Positions 12,903 through 24,193 of a stretch of 64,000 nucleotides of DNA are shown here, piece after piece; the first letter of the stretch is position 1, and each line of letters opens with the position of its first letter. The stretch is from positions 4,379,228 to 4,443,227 of the forward strand of contig JANUWF010003367.1 of NCBI GenBank assembly GCA_026120185.1, read 5' to 3'. The stretch is from Voacanga thouarsii (lineage: Eukaryota; Streptophyta; Magnoliopsida; Gentianales; Apocynaceae). The translations under genes were made by a program, and so were the position numbers. The notes beneath the pieces were generated by a model. That model was not told the DNA's origin, made no database searches, and worked only from the letters and a program-made list of their open reading frames with translations.

Positions 12903-14057
12903 ATGGGTAGATCTTGCAACAAAGACCTTGGAGCAAAAGAAGGAGAGGACCTTGCAGCAAAAGATGGAGTTCTAATGTATGGAGACATGCTCGAGGCAAT
13001 AATCTCTCGCGTGCCGCTTATCGATCTCTTGTCGACTTTGCTTGTGTCAAAGAATTGGAACAACGCTGTCTACTCCTCCCTCCGCAGCCTTAATCCGCCC
13101 AAGCCTTGGCTGTTCCTCCACCGTCAAGGCACTTGCTCCCCCTACACCACCAAAACGTATGCTTATGATCCCCGTTCGCAGGTGTGGATTGAGATATCTC
13201 AGCCGTCAATTAAGTACGTCTCAGCCCTCAAAGCTTCTCATCCAAATTTTCTCTACATGCTGTCTCCTTCGAAGCTCTCCTTCTCATTTGACCCACTGAA
13301 TTTGACGTGGCACCATGTGGAGCCTCCGCTGGTGTGGCGTTTGGACCCCATCGTGGCCAAGCTGGGCGACTCAATCGTCGTAGCTGGTGGCGTGTGCGAC
13401 TTTGAGGATGATCCATTGGCGGTCGAAATATACGACATGAAGACTCGCAGGTGGCGCTCATGCGACTCAATGCCGGACATTTTGAGAGACACTGCGTGTT
13501 CACTGTATCAGTCCACCGTTGCAACATCCAAGAAACTCTTCGTCATGGAGAAAAAATCTGGTGTGATGCTCTTCTTCGACCTGGAATCTAGTAACTGGTC
13601 TGCCCCTCATGATCTTCGCCCAGACCCGCGTTGCTTTTGCTCAGTGATCGGATGCGCCAATGATCGTTTAATCCTTGTGGGTTTGATCGGGAAAGTTAAG
13701 AAAGTTGAAAAGGTTAATGTATGGGAGGTGGGATGGGAGGATTTTTCTTGCAAAGAGATTGGAGAGATGCCTGCGGAGCTTGTGGGGAAGCTCAGGAATG
13801 AAACTTCCGGAACTTATTCTATAAATTTATATTCAGCAGGAAATTTCGTATACATTCACAATCCGGTGACGGAGGAGGTGGTGGTGTGTGAGCTGGTAGA
13901 CGGCGGCGGATGCATGTGGGGCAGTTTGAGGAACGTGATGCATCGTGATGTTTTCATGAGAAACAGGCTTGTTCTTTCATGTGCAGAGGTTGGGATAGCG
14001 GATTTGCAGCGAGCCATGGGATTGAGGGGTCGGAGTTACAAGGTAATCAACGTCTGA
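12903..14057 (+). CDS. F-box/kelch-type protein (At1g23390-like)
   Basis: A single-exon ORF of 384 codons. The N-terminal F-box is at about residues 20-65 (DMLEAIISRVPLIDLLST, then VSKNWNNAV). A kelch-like beta-propeller region follows: AYDPRSQVWIEI, LTWHHVEPP, DSIVVAGGVCDFEDD (the diglycine of a kelch blade) and YDMKTRRWRSCDSMPD. The layout and the WRLDPIVAKLGDSIVVAGGVC block match Arabidopsis At1g23390. F-box proteins of this class are substrate receptors of SCF (SKP1-cullin-F-box) ubiquitin ligases, where the propeller would bind the target; the substrate is not deducible here. I chose ATG 12903 because its context (CAAGAAATGGG, purines at -3 and +4) is stronger than at 12768 and the F-box then sits near the N-terminus as in the family. 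The frame is open throughout, so the gene looks functional. Confidence 0.88.
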   Translation: MGRSCNKDLGAKEGEDLAAKDGVLMYGDMLEAIISRVPLIDLLSTLLVSKNWNNAVYSSLRSLNPPKPWLFLHRQGTCSPYTTKTYAYDPRSQVWIEISQPSIKYVSALKASHPNFLYMLSPSKLSFSFDPLNLTWHHVEPPLVWRLDPIVAKLGDSIVVAGGVCDFEDDPLAVEIYDMKTRRWRSCDSMPDILRDTACSLYQSTVATSKKLFVMEKKSGVMLFFDLESSNWSAPHDLRPDPRCFCSVIGCANDRLILVGLIGKVKKVEKVNVWEVGWEDFSCKEIGEMPAELVGKLRNETSGTYSINLYSAGNFVYIHNPVTEEVVVCELVDGGGCMWGSLRNVMHRDVFMRNRLVLSCAEVGIADLQRAMGLRGRSYKVINV

Positions 14058-14335
14058 GTTGAGTTAACCAGGTCGATTCAAGAGTCGATAGATGGATCTT
14101 ATAATTGCTTTTCTTTCTTTCCTTTTCTTTTTCCTGCGGTAAAATTGGAAGATAGAGGAAAAGTAGGCTGCCCATTTTTAGTCTTGTGCATAGCTTTCAA
14201 AAGAGAAAGTCTTGTATATACTTCCGAAATAATTTGTATTAACGATGAAAGGGTTATTATTCAAGATATAAGACTTAGAACATACGCCAAAACTTATTAC
14301 AAGGTTCCAAATTTGGTACGGCTTATCTATTTATA
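14058..14335 (+). other. 3' region of the F-box/kelch gene
   Basis: Pyrimidine-rich sequence just after the stop (about 14105-14130), then AT-rich DNA up to the MITE. The MITE begins about 280 bp after the stop, so it may lie in or just beyond the 3' UTR. Nothing else is recognised. Confidence 0.4.
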
Positions 14336-14666
14336 CTATTCCCTCCTTCCATTCCCTTTTATCGGTCAACTTTAATCGATTCACAAGTTTTAAAAAAATA
14401 AGATTTTTCGTTAATTAATTAACATTTCTTATTTTATCCTCAAAGAATCTCTCTCTTTACTAAGAAATAATCAAATTTTAAAGTTTTATATGTGATAAGT
14501 ATATTTAATTTAGTTCTATTTCTCACTACAAGTGCACAATATTTATTATATTAAAGAATGGTATTTGTGAAAAAATAGCAATTAATATTGTCTTAGTTTG
14601 CTAATAGGATAAATAAATTGGGAAAAAAATTAGTTAAAATAAACAAATAAAAGGGGACGGATGGAG
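14336..14666. mobile_element. Second Stowaway-like MITE
   Basis: The right end reads AAAAGGGGACGGATGGAG followed by TA. Its complement CTCCATCCGTCCCCTTTT matches the left end CTATTCCCTCCTTCCATTCC with a small insertion, and both resemble the Stowaway consensus. A TA precedes the left end. The interior is AT-rich and non-coding. The exact left boundary is uncertain by a few bases. Confidence 0.7.
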
Positions 14667-14668
14667 TA

Positions 14669-15381
14669 TTTAGAGCTACGAGTTCAAAATAAATTAATTA
14701 ATTAACTATTAATTGTTAGAATTTTTTATAATTAACTTATAAAGGATAAAACTAAAAGTTTTATTAAAACAATAGTATTATAATTATAAAATGATTTTTG
14801 GAAGGTGAAATTTACTAAAGAGCCAAATTATTCCGTCGAGAATACTTCTCTACTTATATGAAAAAAAAAAAAAAACACTATGGTACTTGTTATAAAAATA
14901 ATAAAGTGATTATTTATATTTTTTAAAAATTATTTATTTACCTTCAAAATAGATATGGATAAGATAATATTGTATTTATTATATTTATTTTTTATTTTTT
15001 AAATAATGTATTTAAATCTGAAAAACTTTATGTAAATGAACCGTATGAATCAATTTGAATGTAGATCCCATTTCTCTCTTTCTATATAGTTTATTTAATT
15101 TCTAATTTTTATATTTTATTTTCTTAATTTTAAATAGAATCAAATTTAATTAGTTTATTCCAGAAATTTAGACACAATCTTTGTGAATCTGACCCGCTGC
15201 CCGTGTTTCTCTGACCTCATTGTAGCAATGGCTTGTAGTAGCTAAATATATGAGCCTTAAGATAATGGCCATGCATGAGAGGCCAGACACATGAGAAATC
15301 TATCAGGAAGGAGAGGCCATAACAATTCCCTTCCTCCCTAATATCCCCTCAAGAACAACAAATTTCACGAGAGAAACGACC
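14669..15381. other. Upstream region of the AUF-like F-box gene
   Basis: AT-rich intergenic DNA. A possible TATA element (CTATATAGT) lies near 15083-15091, about 290 bp before the start codon. The last 80 bp before the ATG are less AT-rich and look like a 5' leader. Confidence 0.4.
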
Positions 15382-16461
15382 ATGAATGAGGCATTTCATG
15401 AAAGAATGGAGGATCCCGTAGTAGCGGAAAAAGAAGAACAACAACAAAGCATTGATTACATAAATCATCTCCCAGATGATATCCTCTTCTCTATTTTCAG
15501 TCGACTAAAGGAGGCCAAATGCCTTATGTGTTGCTATATGGTCTCCAAGCATTTTGCACATGTCGTTTCCCATGTCAAAATCACTCATTTCACAATCTCC
15601 CACTGCAATTTCGACCCTCCTAGAGATCCTCAGATGGTGCCTCCGCCCAATTTCCGCGGAAGGGTGTTGAATGCTCTTTCCAAACCCTTGAATTATCTGC
15701 ACTTCTCCTTCTCCAGGCTCTGTCAAAGAGTACTTGCACTTCCACCGCCGCCCTCGCTCGGCTTGTCATTCCATGATGCTGGCAGATTTCTCCAGAGATT
15801 TAGGGACGTTGAAAATCTCTTCATTTACGTTCCCAGGGTGTTCAAAGATGATCACGCTTCCGTGATCAAATGGGAAGCTGTCTTATCCCGGGAATGGGAT
15901 TACTTTGTGGTTCTAATTGCCTCAAAAGTTCGAGAATTAGACCCCGGTAAAGATGAAACCATCGATGTGCACACACTGCACCTAACAACTCCTCTGTTCA
16001 AGTCCAGACTGAAACTCTCTGCGGAATGCTTCAGAGCTGCAATATGGAGGCACCACGCAGCTCGGCACATTGTTGGGAATCAAAGCCAAGTCCAAGCAAT
16101 TCTGTTCACAGACACAAAGAGCGAAGGAACTTTCTATCTCTACAGAAGCCAAGTCCGCGATCTTGTACGTGTAGAACCAAATTTAACCTCTGATTTGCAT
16201 GAATCCGAGGAGATGGAGCTAAGGTCTAGGATTGTGAAGTTATGGTACGTGCCTTTGCTTAATTTGCCTATCTGTGGGCGTACCATCGAAGGGGCAAGCC
16301 TGGTTCTGATCTCTCTGATCAACAACCCCATTGAAGAAGATATACTTCGCCTAGCCTTTCGAGGAGACGAAATTTTCAGTGAAGCTGCAAAAGAAATCTT
16401 TCAAAATTATGGCTCAAATGGCTTTTCATTGACTGCAAATATGAAGGTAGATGCCTTTTAG
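15382..16461 (+). CDS. F-box protein, AUF1/AUF2-like
   Basis: A single-exon ORF of 359 codons. The F-box is at residues 28-60 (INHLPDDILFSIFSRLKEAKCL, then VSKHFAHVV). The rest resembles the AUF (auxin up-regulated F-box) / At5g46170 group: FRDVENLFIYVP, VIKWEAVL with a following WDYFVVL, FRAAIWRHHAARHI, and the C-terminal signature KLWYVPLLNLPICGRTIEGASLVLI. These proteins join SCF ubiquitin ligases; AUF1 has been linked to auxin and cytokinin responses in Arabidopsis roots. The start at 15382 has good context (CGACCATGA), and a second in-frame ATG at 15409 (MEDPVV) resembles the family start MEDAFD and could be used. The frame is open and looks functional. It lies 1.3 kb downstream of the other F-box gene on the same strand, but the two proteins belong to different subfamilies. 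Confidence 0.87.
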   Translation: MNEAFHERMEDPVVAEKEEQQQSIDYINHLPDDILFSIFSRLKEAKCLMCCYMVSKHFAHVVSHVKITHFTISHCNFDPPRDPQMVPPPNFRGRVLNALSKPLNYLHFSFSRLCQRVLALPPPPSLGLSFHDAGRFLQRFRDVENLFIYVPRVFKDDHASVIKWEAVLSREWDYFVVLIASKVRELDPGKDETIDVHTLHLTTPLFKSRLKLSAECFRAAIWRHHAARHIVGNQSQVQAILFTDTKSEGTFYLYRSQVRDLVRVEPNLTSDLHESEEMELRSRIVKLWYVPLLNLPICGRTIEGASLVLISLINNPIEEDILRLAFRGDEIFSEAAKEIFQNYGSNGFSLTANMKVDAF

Positions 16462-17465
16462 GGTTTTTGTTTTCAAGTGCAGGTAAAAGTAACCTGTGTC
16501 ACCATAGAATACAAGACATGCATTATGTGTATATATAGTAGCCCTCAATTAGGATTTAAGTATTTTTCTTTTTTTTTCAGCATTAATACCTTGGACTAGA
16601 AAAGCCATTTACATTTGTTGTGAAACTATATTTATGTTTTTTTAAGCCTGATATTTTAATTTGTTTGTTAAAAAAAATAAAATAAAATTGTCAAATCATT
16701 AATTCTATATATTTAATTGAATTATCAAATGGATTTTCAATTAATATCATCGAGTTTAAATAAATTAACATCAAATAATGCTCTCAAGGCGAGAAGGTTT
16801 TCATATACAGAAGCACATTGAAGGCATGAAATCATTGCAATATAATGTTGTACTTTTTTAATTTATCATTCTTTTTCCAATTGCATTTAGTTCTTTCTTC
16901 CTAAAGGCAGATATGCTTGGGCAGCCATTTGTGTATGTACCTCATAGCAGCTAGAGGGTTCATAAATAACCATTGCTTTTGGTAAGTAAATAAATGCTCA
17001 CATGATGCATTTGGTGATTAGATTTCTTGTCCCTTTTTTATGTATTTCCACTTACAAGCAAATCAAAGAATATGGAGATATAAAGTCCAGGGGCATATAT
17101 GGTACACAACAAAGAATGAGTCTGCTTTTGTCGGTCACAAGTTCGATAATTTACATCTTCCATAAGGTCTTAAGAGGTTATAGGGGCACTCGTAACAAAA
17201 CATTATCTTAAAAAAAATGGAGATATAAAGATTAGATTAATCATTTTTCTATAATTAACTAAATCATAATCTTTTAAATAAAAATTTATCATTTAACCAG
17301 TTAAGATTATAATTGTGTCATACTATTACTATATATTTGCATCATATAGTCTTTGAAAAGATTACTAACTCATTGAAATGAGAGTCTATTGGTTAAATAT
17401 TTCACACTTGTAGTAAAACAAATTATGATAAAGTAAAATTTGCCGATATAATTCAAACTAAACAA
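16462..17465. other. Intergenic DNA between AUF-like gene and copia B
   Basis: AT-rich. It includes the 3' UTR of the F-box gene near 16470-16560. No gene, RNA or recognisable repeat is seen before the copia B LTR. Confidence 0.5.
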
Positions 17466-17470
17466 TGATT

Positions 17471-17798
17471 TGTTATGAAATTTTTAGCAGTGTTAGAATA
17501 AAATTTATACATAATAATCTCTAACTATTATTTGCATAATAACTTTTTCAAACTTCTCTCTTTCTTTTCTCTCACAATTTTCTTTAACAATTCTTTCACA
17601 ATTGATATATCTCTCAAACTTAGAAAAAAGCTCTATTTATAGAGCTTTATTAGTAAAGTTAATTATCTATTTTCACTGATATATTAGTTGTGTCTCCACT
17701 AACTCTACTAATATATATTAGTAATGTTAATAGTGGACATCCATATCCACTAATAAAATTGGCAGAGCTTCCACTAATTTACTAATATATTCACAATA
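17471..17798 (-). repeat. 3' LTR of copia B
   Basis: Begins TGTTATGAAATTTTTAGCAG and ends TATTCACAATA before the purine tract (CTCCCC on +). It keeps the TATA block (CTATTTATAGAGC). Read in element direction it starts TATTGTGAAT, again TA rather than TG. It is clearly diverged from the LTRs of A, C and D. Confidence 0.85.
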
Positions 17799-17927
17799 CT
17801 CCCCATTGGATGTCTATTATATAAAAAATATGCCTCGTTAAAATCTTACCAAATAAAAATTCAATGAAAAAAAATCTAGTGAAGGAAAAAGAGTATACTA
17901 TTTTATATGTTTGTTTATTACTCTCCC

Positions 17928-18888
17928 TGATGAGATGATCCCTTTTAATCTTTGAATCGACGCATATCTTTTTTATTTCTCAACTTCTCAAATATTGCGG
18001 TCGGTAAAGCTTTCATGAAAATATCTGTCAGATTGTTACATGACCAAATTTGTAGCACATCAATTTCACCTTTTTTTTTGGAGTTTATGAGTAAAGAAGA
18101 GTTTTGGTGAAATATGTTTTGTCCGATCTCCTTTAATATATCTTCTTCGTAATTGAGTTATGTAAGTTGTATTGTCTTCATAAAGAGGAGTTGAAATATC
18201 TCTTCTAGATGATAATTCACAACTTTCTCGAATATAATGAATCACTGATCTTAACGACACACATTCTAGACTTGTTTCGTGAATGGCTATAATTTCAGCA
18301 TGATTTGAAGAAGTAGCTGCTATAAATTGTTTTATAGAACGCCATGATATAACAATATTTTCACATATAAATAGATAGCCTGTTTGAGAACTTGTTTTAT
18401 GTGGATCAGATAAATAACTAACATCTATATAACCTATCAATGTTGAGTTGGTTTTATTTGAATAAAATAATTCGAGATCAATTGTACCTTGGAGATATCG
18501 AATGACTTGTTTAATTCCATTCCAATGTCGTCGTGTTGGTGAAGAACTAAATCTTACTAATAAATTAACAGCAAATGCAATATCAGGTTGTGTATTATTA
18601 GCAAGATACACCAATGCACCAATTGCACTAAAATATGATACTTCATGACCAATGAGTTCTTCATCATCTTCTTGGGGTCGGAAATGATCTTTATTCACAT
18701 CTAATAACCGGACGATCATTGGAATACTCAATTGATGTGCTTTGTCCATATAAAATCTTTTTAGAACTTTTGTTGTATATATTGATTGATGAATAAATGT
18801 TCCATTTTCCACATGTTCAATTTGTAAACTAAGGCAAAATTTAATTTTACTAAAATTCTTGATTTCGAATTCTCTTTTTAAATAATCA
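17928..18888 (-). pseudogene. Copia B RNase H and C-terminal RT
   Basis: An open stretch at 18066-18812 encodes 248 residues of the RT connection and RNase H: RPQEDDEELIGHEV, TQPDIAFAVNLLVRFSSS, YEDNTTYITQLRRRYIKGD. The normal end is a TAA at 17928-17930. Upstream it is cut by the CACTA-1 insertion at 18888, and the rest of pol continues at 57816. A frame change lies between 18066 and the C-terminus. Not functional. Confidence 0.88.
18886..18888. repeat. TSD of CACTA-1, left copy (TCA)
   Basis: TCA precedes CACTACAAG at 18889 and is repeated at 57816-57818 after TAGTG. CACTA elements duplicate 3 bp on insertion. Confidence 0.88.
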
Positions 18889-19230
18889 CACTACAAGAAA
18901 ATTAAATTTCCGCAACCATTACATTTCGTGGGAAAAAGGATGGAATTGGTCGTAAATGATCAATTAAGTGGTTGTTGCTATTGAAGGGGGTTGCAATGGC
19001 AATTGCAACTATAAACACCGTCGCAATGATCTATTTTTCACGAAAAATGCGTTTTTTTACAACTATTTTTTTCCGTTGCAAGAAACCTCAAATCTATCCA
19101 AACTAAATGCAACGGTTCTTTTTTCGTTGCATGGTCATTGCAAATAGGTTTTTTTTTTTTACGGATTTTGTTTGTTGTAAATACAATTATTACTCGTTGC
19201 AAATATTTAATACTATAATTAATATTTATT
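18889..19230. repeat. Left terminus and subterminal region of CACTA-1
   Basis: The TIR is followed by dispersed short motifs of the type GGTTGCA, CGTTGCA and TTGCAA in both orientations (for example near 18977, 19069, 19117, 19195). The right subterminal region (57600-57815) carries the same kind of motifs. Such clusters are where the TNPA-type protein binds in En/Spm. Confidence 0.7.
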
Positions 19231-19439
19231 TTGAAATAAATATTTAATTAATTCTCATCACTTTTAAATCTGTCCCTATTTCTACGCATTCCAAAATTAT
19301 GTGTTGCATAATTTCTGACGCTTGTTATATAAGTGTGCCTAATTTTACGACACTTATATTTGCTAGTGTCCCCTAATTTACTAATATTTATTATATAGAT
19401 TTTTTTTTTAGGACACGCTTTGTATAAGCGTCTCCAAAT

Positions 19440-19960
19440 TAGCGACCAAAGGTTATGCTTGAGTCTCATTTTTGGCTACACTATGAATGTGTAGCGTCCC
19501 AAATTTGGCAACAGTTTTTTTACATAAATGTCCCTTTTCTAGTGGCGGTATAATCAGGACACTATGATTGTGTAGCGTCCTAATTTTGGCAACAGTGTTT
19601 TTTGTATAAATGTCCATTTCTTAATGATGAAATAATCCATAACATCGTAGAAAAATATCCCGAAATTACGACATATAAGTATATTGCGTCCCATATTTGG
19701 TGGCACTTTTTTTTTACATTAATGTCCTTAAAATGGCGATGCATAACTATGAATCTATCCCTTTCTTAGTGACGAAATAATCCATAACATTCCCAAAATG
19801 TGTCCCAAAGTTATGACGAAATACGTATGATTGCGTCCCTTTTTCACAACACTAATTTTTCCGTAGTGTCCCAAAATTTAGCATCGCTTTTTTTTTGCCC
19901 AATATTTCTCACAATTTACGACACACGATTGCTATTGTGACAATTTTTGGTACACAATTT
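19440..19960. repeat. Irregular tandem repeats inside the left end of CACTA-1
   Basis: At least three diverged units share TGTAGCGTCCCAAATTTGG or close variants, then a T-run and TAAATGTCC (near 19488, 19577 and 19687). Spacing is about 90-110 bp. AATAATCCATAACAT occurs twice (about 19626 and 19785). No coding potential is seen; this is probably an expanded subterminal array. Confidence 0.6.
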
Positions 19961-20499
19961 CTCCATAAATTTTGTACCATATTTTATTTCTTGTTTTTTT
20001 AATACTTTTAATGTTGCCAAATTACATTTTTCAAATGTTAGAAAGCATAAAATATGAAATATAATTTAAATATTCGAAAAATATATAATTCAAATATCTA
20101 TATAAAAAACAAGTAAAGTAATATTTGATTACGAAATGTTCAACTAATTCTCAACCAGAAACATCTCTTCACATCTTCAAAGTGGATGAATTTTTGCAAA
20201 GCGTTGATTTTTATATTTTAATGTCCCTGTAAATCAAAGTAAAGAAAATGTTAAATACTCAAAATAATGAAATAATTGTATTGACAAATATTGATAGTTT
20301 TTCAAAATTCAATGAAATAAATGCACTTGAAATTTTTTGACTAAATAAGATACTTATAGAAGTTTAACCTTGTGTAGATGTAAATGTAAATGTACTAAAA
20401 TTGTGACCAGCCTGAAAAATTAAGCGCGTGTCATAAATTTTACATGTCATGATACTTTGTACTAGTAATAGTAACTAGAATGACCATGTTAATAATAAT

Positions 20500-22190
20500 T
20501 CACCTCTGAAAACAATATTCTAAAATTGGATACATCACTGCGTATATTGTTTAACTCCTTTTGGAGATCATCAATCTTCTTTTCATAATCAGTTTGCATG
20601 TCTGTAATCTTCCTTTCATACTCTTCCTTCAGGTTTGCAATCTTCCGTCCATAACTTACATTCATGTTATGTATTTCTTTTCGGAGACTTTTGACCTAAA
20701 GTCGTTTTCTATTTTTTGGCTTACAATTTGGTCAAAAAACCTGTGAAGGAGTAACTCCTAACCCATATCTTCTAACTTGACCATATTGATGTTCTCCCAA
20801 AACTTCATTGAGTGCTTCATCCTCTATTATATTGGCATTAGAATCTTTATGTGTTGCAGAACGTTCAGCAGCAACATTAGTTGCGTTCTCCTGTTTTACA
20901 TTAAAAAAAAAAAAGGAAAATAGTAGTAACCTTAATTTTCATCCAATGATGTGCGACTAAAATTTTAGTTTCAATAACGAAAAAGAAAACTATCACAATA
21001 GTCTTGGATTGATCGTTTATGAATTTTCCATCATTTCTTGTGTGACTAATTTTGTAAAACTCAAGCTCCTCTGGCTTTTTTCCATGTTTCATCTCCTATT
21101 ATAATATGCATTAAACAATTAGAAATTATTAGAAAATACATAAAAGGCATTAAACTTTATGTAGGAATTACACCACAAAAAAAAAATGCTAAACATACTA
21201 AATTTAAATTTGAATTCACACATTCATCTCTTCCTCTTGCAAAACTCTTCGATCCACTAGTGTGATATGTTTTATGATAATTATGATAATCTCGTGCTGC
21301 TTTACCTTTTTCTGAAAGATTCTGACCATCATACAAATAAGAGGGGGGGAATTCAGATTGTAAGCGAAATTTTGGACAAAAATATAATTAAAATTAGTAT
21401 AGAAGATAATATTTCATATTACCTGAGCTTTCTTTGAGAACCAATATTCCACAAGAATCTTCCATTGATTTGGGAAAACATCATCTGGAACTAATCTCTC
21501 TATTTCTTTTTGAGTCTTCTGAGACGAGAAATACTTATGCTTTAAATCAAATTTATAATCCTTCCACTTGCGTGCAATTGATTGGAGCACCCACCTTTGT
21601 ACTTCAACTTGATCAGGGATGTCAAAGTATTTCTATAAAAAAAATGTGAAGCATATAAAGTGAAAACAAATAAGAAGTTAATCAAAGATTTTAGAAAAAT
21701 AAAACTAAATAACATTAATACCTTAGTCAATTTCATCAAATTCTCCTTATCAATCTTAGGCATTTTTCTCCAATCTGACCATTCAATTGAACAGTATTCC
21801 TTTTTCCTTGCAACATTACCTAACCATCCGCCCAAAATTCCACCGCTTTTTTTAACTGGCTGTCCTAACTCATTAAAATGGACCACAATCCTGTGGTTAA
21901 CAGGCAATGTCCATACATCTTTGGCACGTATAACTCTTTTATGTTTCATTACAGTCCCTTGCTCATCTGTAAAATGATAAAAAAAAAAAATTGATAGAAA
22001 ACATTAATTTGTCAAGAAAATATAATATTTTGTACCTCTAATTTCCACATCATCATAAACTTGAATACTGATTTCAACGTCTTCTTCTGGTTGGGTTTTA
22101 GTGAATTCTCCATCACTAGGTGGTTGAGTGTCATCACTAGCAAAATACAAAGCATTTAATTCATTCGTGTCTTATGCAATTACTCCTTCA
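20500..22190 (-). CDS. Transposase_24 (Ptta/En/Spm, TNPA-like) gene of CACTA-1, multi-exon
   Basis: Minus-strand exons with canonical junctions: about 22037-22190 (ends QVYDDVEIR), 21722-21966 (VIRAKDVWTLPVNHRIVV, FNELGQPVKKSGG, WSDWRKMP), 21423-21632 (KYFDIPDQVEVQRWVLQSIA, RKWKDYKFDLK, FPNQWKILVEYWFSKKAQ), about 21231-21321 (ARDYHNYHKTYHTSGSKSFA), about 21010-21092 (KKPEELEFYKISHTRNDGKF) and about 20760-20890 (EDEALNEVLG, RRYGLGVTP), then a coiled-coil tail. This is the plant transposase family PF03004, whose En/Spm member TNPA binds subterminal repeats and helps excision. Phases of the three central exons agree. The first exon and the donor near 21230 are uncertain. It lies about 1.6 kb inside the left TIR, the usual place for this gene. 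Confidence 0.8.
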
Positions 22191-22882
22191 CTAGTGACAT
22201 CACAATCTCTTTGTCATTTTCTTTTAAAAACTTTCCTAAAATAATTAATCAATTGTTAGAGTAAATTAACAAATCTATTTTGGATTAAAAATAAGCAAAA
22301 ATAAAATAAAATAATTCAATTAGTAGAAGTTTTGAACTTACATTTTGTTGGTTGCAACTGATGATGGCAATTTGAATTCTGAAAGGAGTAGAATTACTAC
22401 AAGTGTGCAAAATGCAGTAGAATTGATTATCAAATACTCTAACCACATTCAGTATTCAATTTGAAACAATACTAAATAAATTTTGCATCCTTTAGGAATT
22501 CAGTTATTTAAAATTTTCAACATTCAAACTTCAATTTAATTAGTAAGGAAATGGACAATGAAAGAAAATGAAAAAAATTATATAAGAACCCATCATGTGA
22601 GTTGGGTACTTGTGTTGAATAGAAATAGAGATTGAAGAAAAATAAATAGACGAGCATTCCAAACTCACAGAGTATAAAAAAAATGGACGAGCGTAAACAA
22701 ATAGAACACATTTTTCGAACATATGAACAAACAGTACTTTATTGTACAGAATGAGGGAATAACACCAACAGAAGGCTAAAGGACTCACTTAAAGACAAAA
22801 CGAATTCCAACTAATGGCATAATAGTAGAATGCTTCTTGAAGAGTTAAGATAGCAATTGAATTTCATGAATGAGTCTATATC
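22190..22882. other. CACTA-1 sequence between its Transposase_24 gene and CACTA-2
   Basis: AT-rich DNA with small open frames lacking domains. It probably contains upstream exons or introns of the gene at 20500-22190. It ends at TCTATATC just before the CACTACAAAA terminus of CACTA-2. Confidence 0.4.
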
Positions 22883-22899
22883 CACTACAAAAAAAAACA

Positions 22900-23975
22900 C
22901 TATTTGCGACGGCCAAATCCGTAGCAAATCCGTCACAAATCAAGTGTTGCGACAGATTTGCGACGGATTCGGCCGTCGCAAATAAGAGCATCGCAAATAG
23001 CGACGGAAAACTAATTCCGTCGCAAATAGCGACACATTTGAGATGGCCAAATCTCTAGTCAACCAAATTACATTTTGCTATGGATTTGCGACAGAATAAT
23101 TGGAAAAAAATAAAACGTGAAAAAAAATCCGTCGCAAATCCGTAGCAAATCTGTAGCAAATTGCTACGGATTTGCTACGGCTTTTTTAATTTTTTTAGCA
23201 ATTTGCTACGAATTTTTTTATTCTTGAAATTTATATTTTTTCGTTGCAAATTGCTACGGATTTGCTACAGAGTTTTTAATTTTTTTTGAAATTACAATTA
23301 TGGCCGTAGCAAATCCGTAGCAATTTGCTACGAATTTGCTACAGAAAAAATGAATTTCAAGAATAAAAAAAAAAGCCGTAGCAAATTCGTAGCAAATTGC
23401 TACGGATTTGCTACGGATAAATTAAAATTTCAAAAAAATTAAAAAGCCGTAGCAAATCCGTAGCAAATTGCTACGGATTTGCTACGGAAAAAATGAATTT
23501 CAAGAATTAAAAAAAATCCGTAGCAAATTGCTACGAAAAAATTACAATTTCAAAAAAATTAAAAAAGCCGTAGCAAATCCGTAGCAAATTGCTACGGATT
23601 TGCTACGGAAAAAATGAATTTCAAGAATTAAAAAAAAAAAAGCCGTAGCAAATTGCTACGGATTTGCTACAGAAAAAATGAATTTCAAGAATTAAAAAAA
23701 AAAGCCGTAGCAAATTGCTACGGATTTGCTACAGAAAAAATGAATTTCAAGAATTAAAAAAAAAAGCCGTAGCAAATCCGTAGCAATTTGCTACGGAAAA
23801 ATTACAATTTCAAAAAAATTAAAAAGCCGTAGCAAATCCGTAGCAATTTGCTACGGATTTGCTACGGAAAAAAATGAATTTCAAGAATTAAAAAAAAATC
23901 CGTAACAAATGCTACGGAAAAATATGAATTTCAAAAAAAATTTAAAAAAAATCCGTTGCAAATCCGTAGCAACTT
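22900..23975. repeat. Left subterminal palindromic array of CACTA-2
   Basis: About a dozen diverged units of 60-85 bp. The core is CCGTAGCAAATCCGTAGCAA running into its own reverse complement, so each full unit is a palindrome of about 40 bp. A linker of the type TGAATTTCAAGAATTAAAAA separates them. The outermost part (22905-23045) uses the variant TTGCGACGG/CCGTCGCAAA. These are the expected multiple binding sites for the element's DNA-binding protein and could extrude cruciforms. Confidence 0.9.
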
Positions 23976-24193
23976 GTGACAAATATTTGTCAAAATTAAT
24001 TTTAAATAAATTAATTTTAGAAAACCTGTGACAAATATTTAAACAATTTTTCTCATAAATATCAACTAATAAAACAAATAAAATTTCGAAACCAATAATA
24101 AATTGCATGCCAAATCATAAAATAAAACTACAATAATCCAAATATGTGTATACACATAAGTATCACAGTAGATAAATAATGTTCAAAATACAA

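Noticed and set aside
21434..21977. Plus-strand ORFs at 21434-21649 and 21660-21977
   Set aside because: They are shadows of the minus-strand Transposase_24 exons, whose family motifs and splice borders are clear.
22900..23975. Regularly spaced palindromic repeats resembling a CRISPR array
   Set aside because: The genome is a plant. Units are variable, spacers are not unique, no cas genes exist, and the array lies at the end of a CACTA transposon where subterminal repeats are expected.
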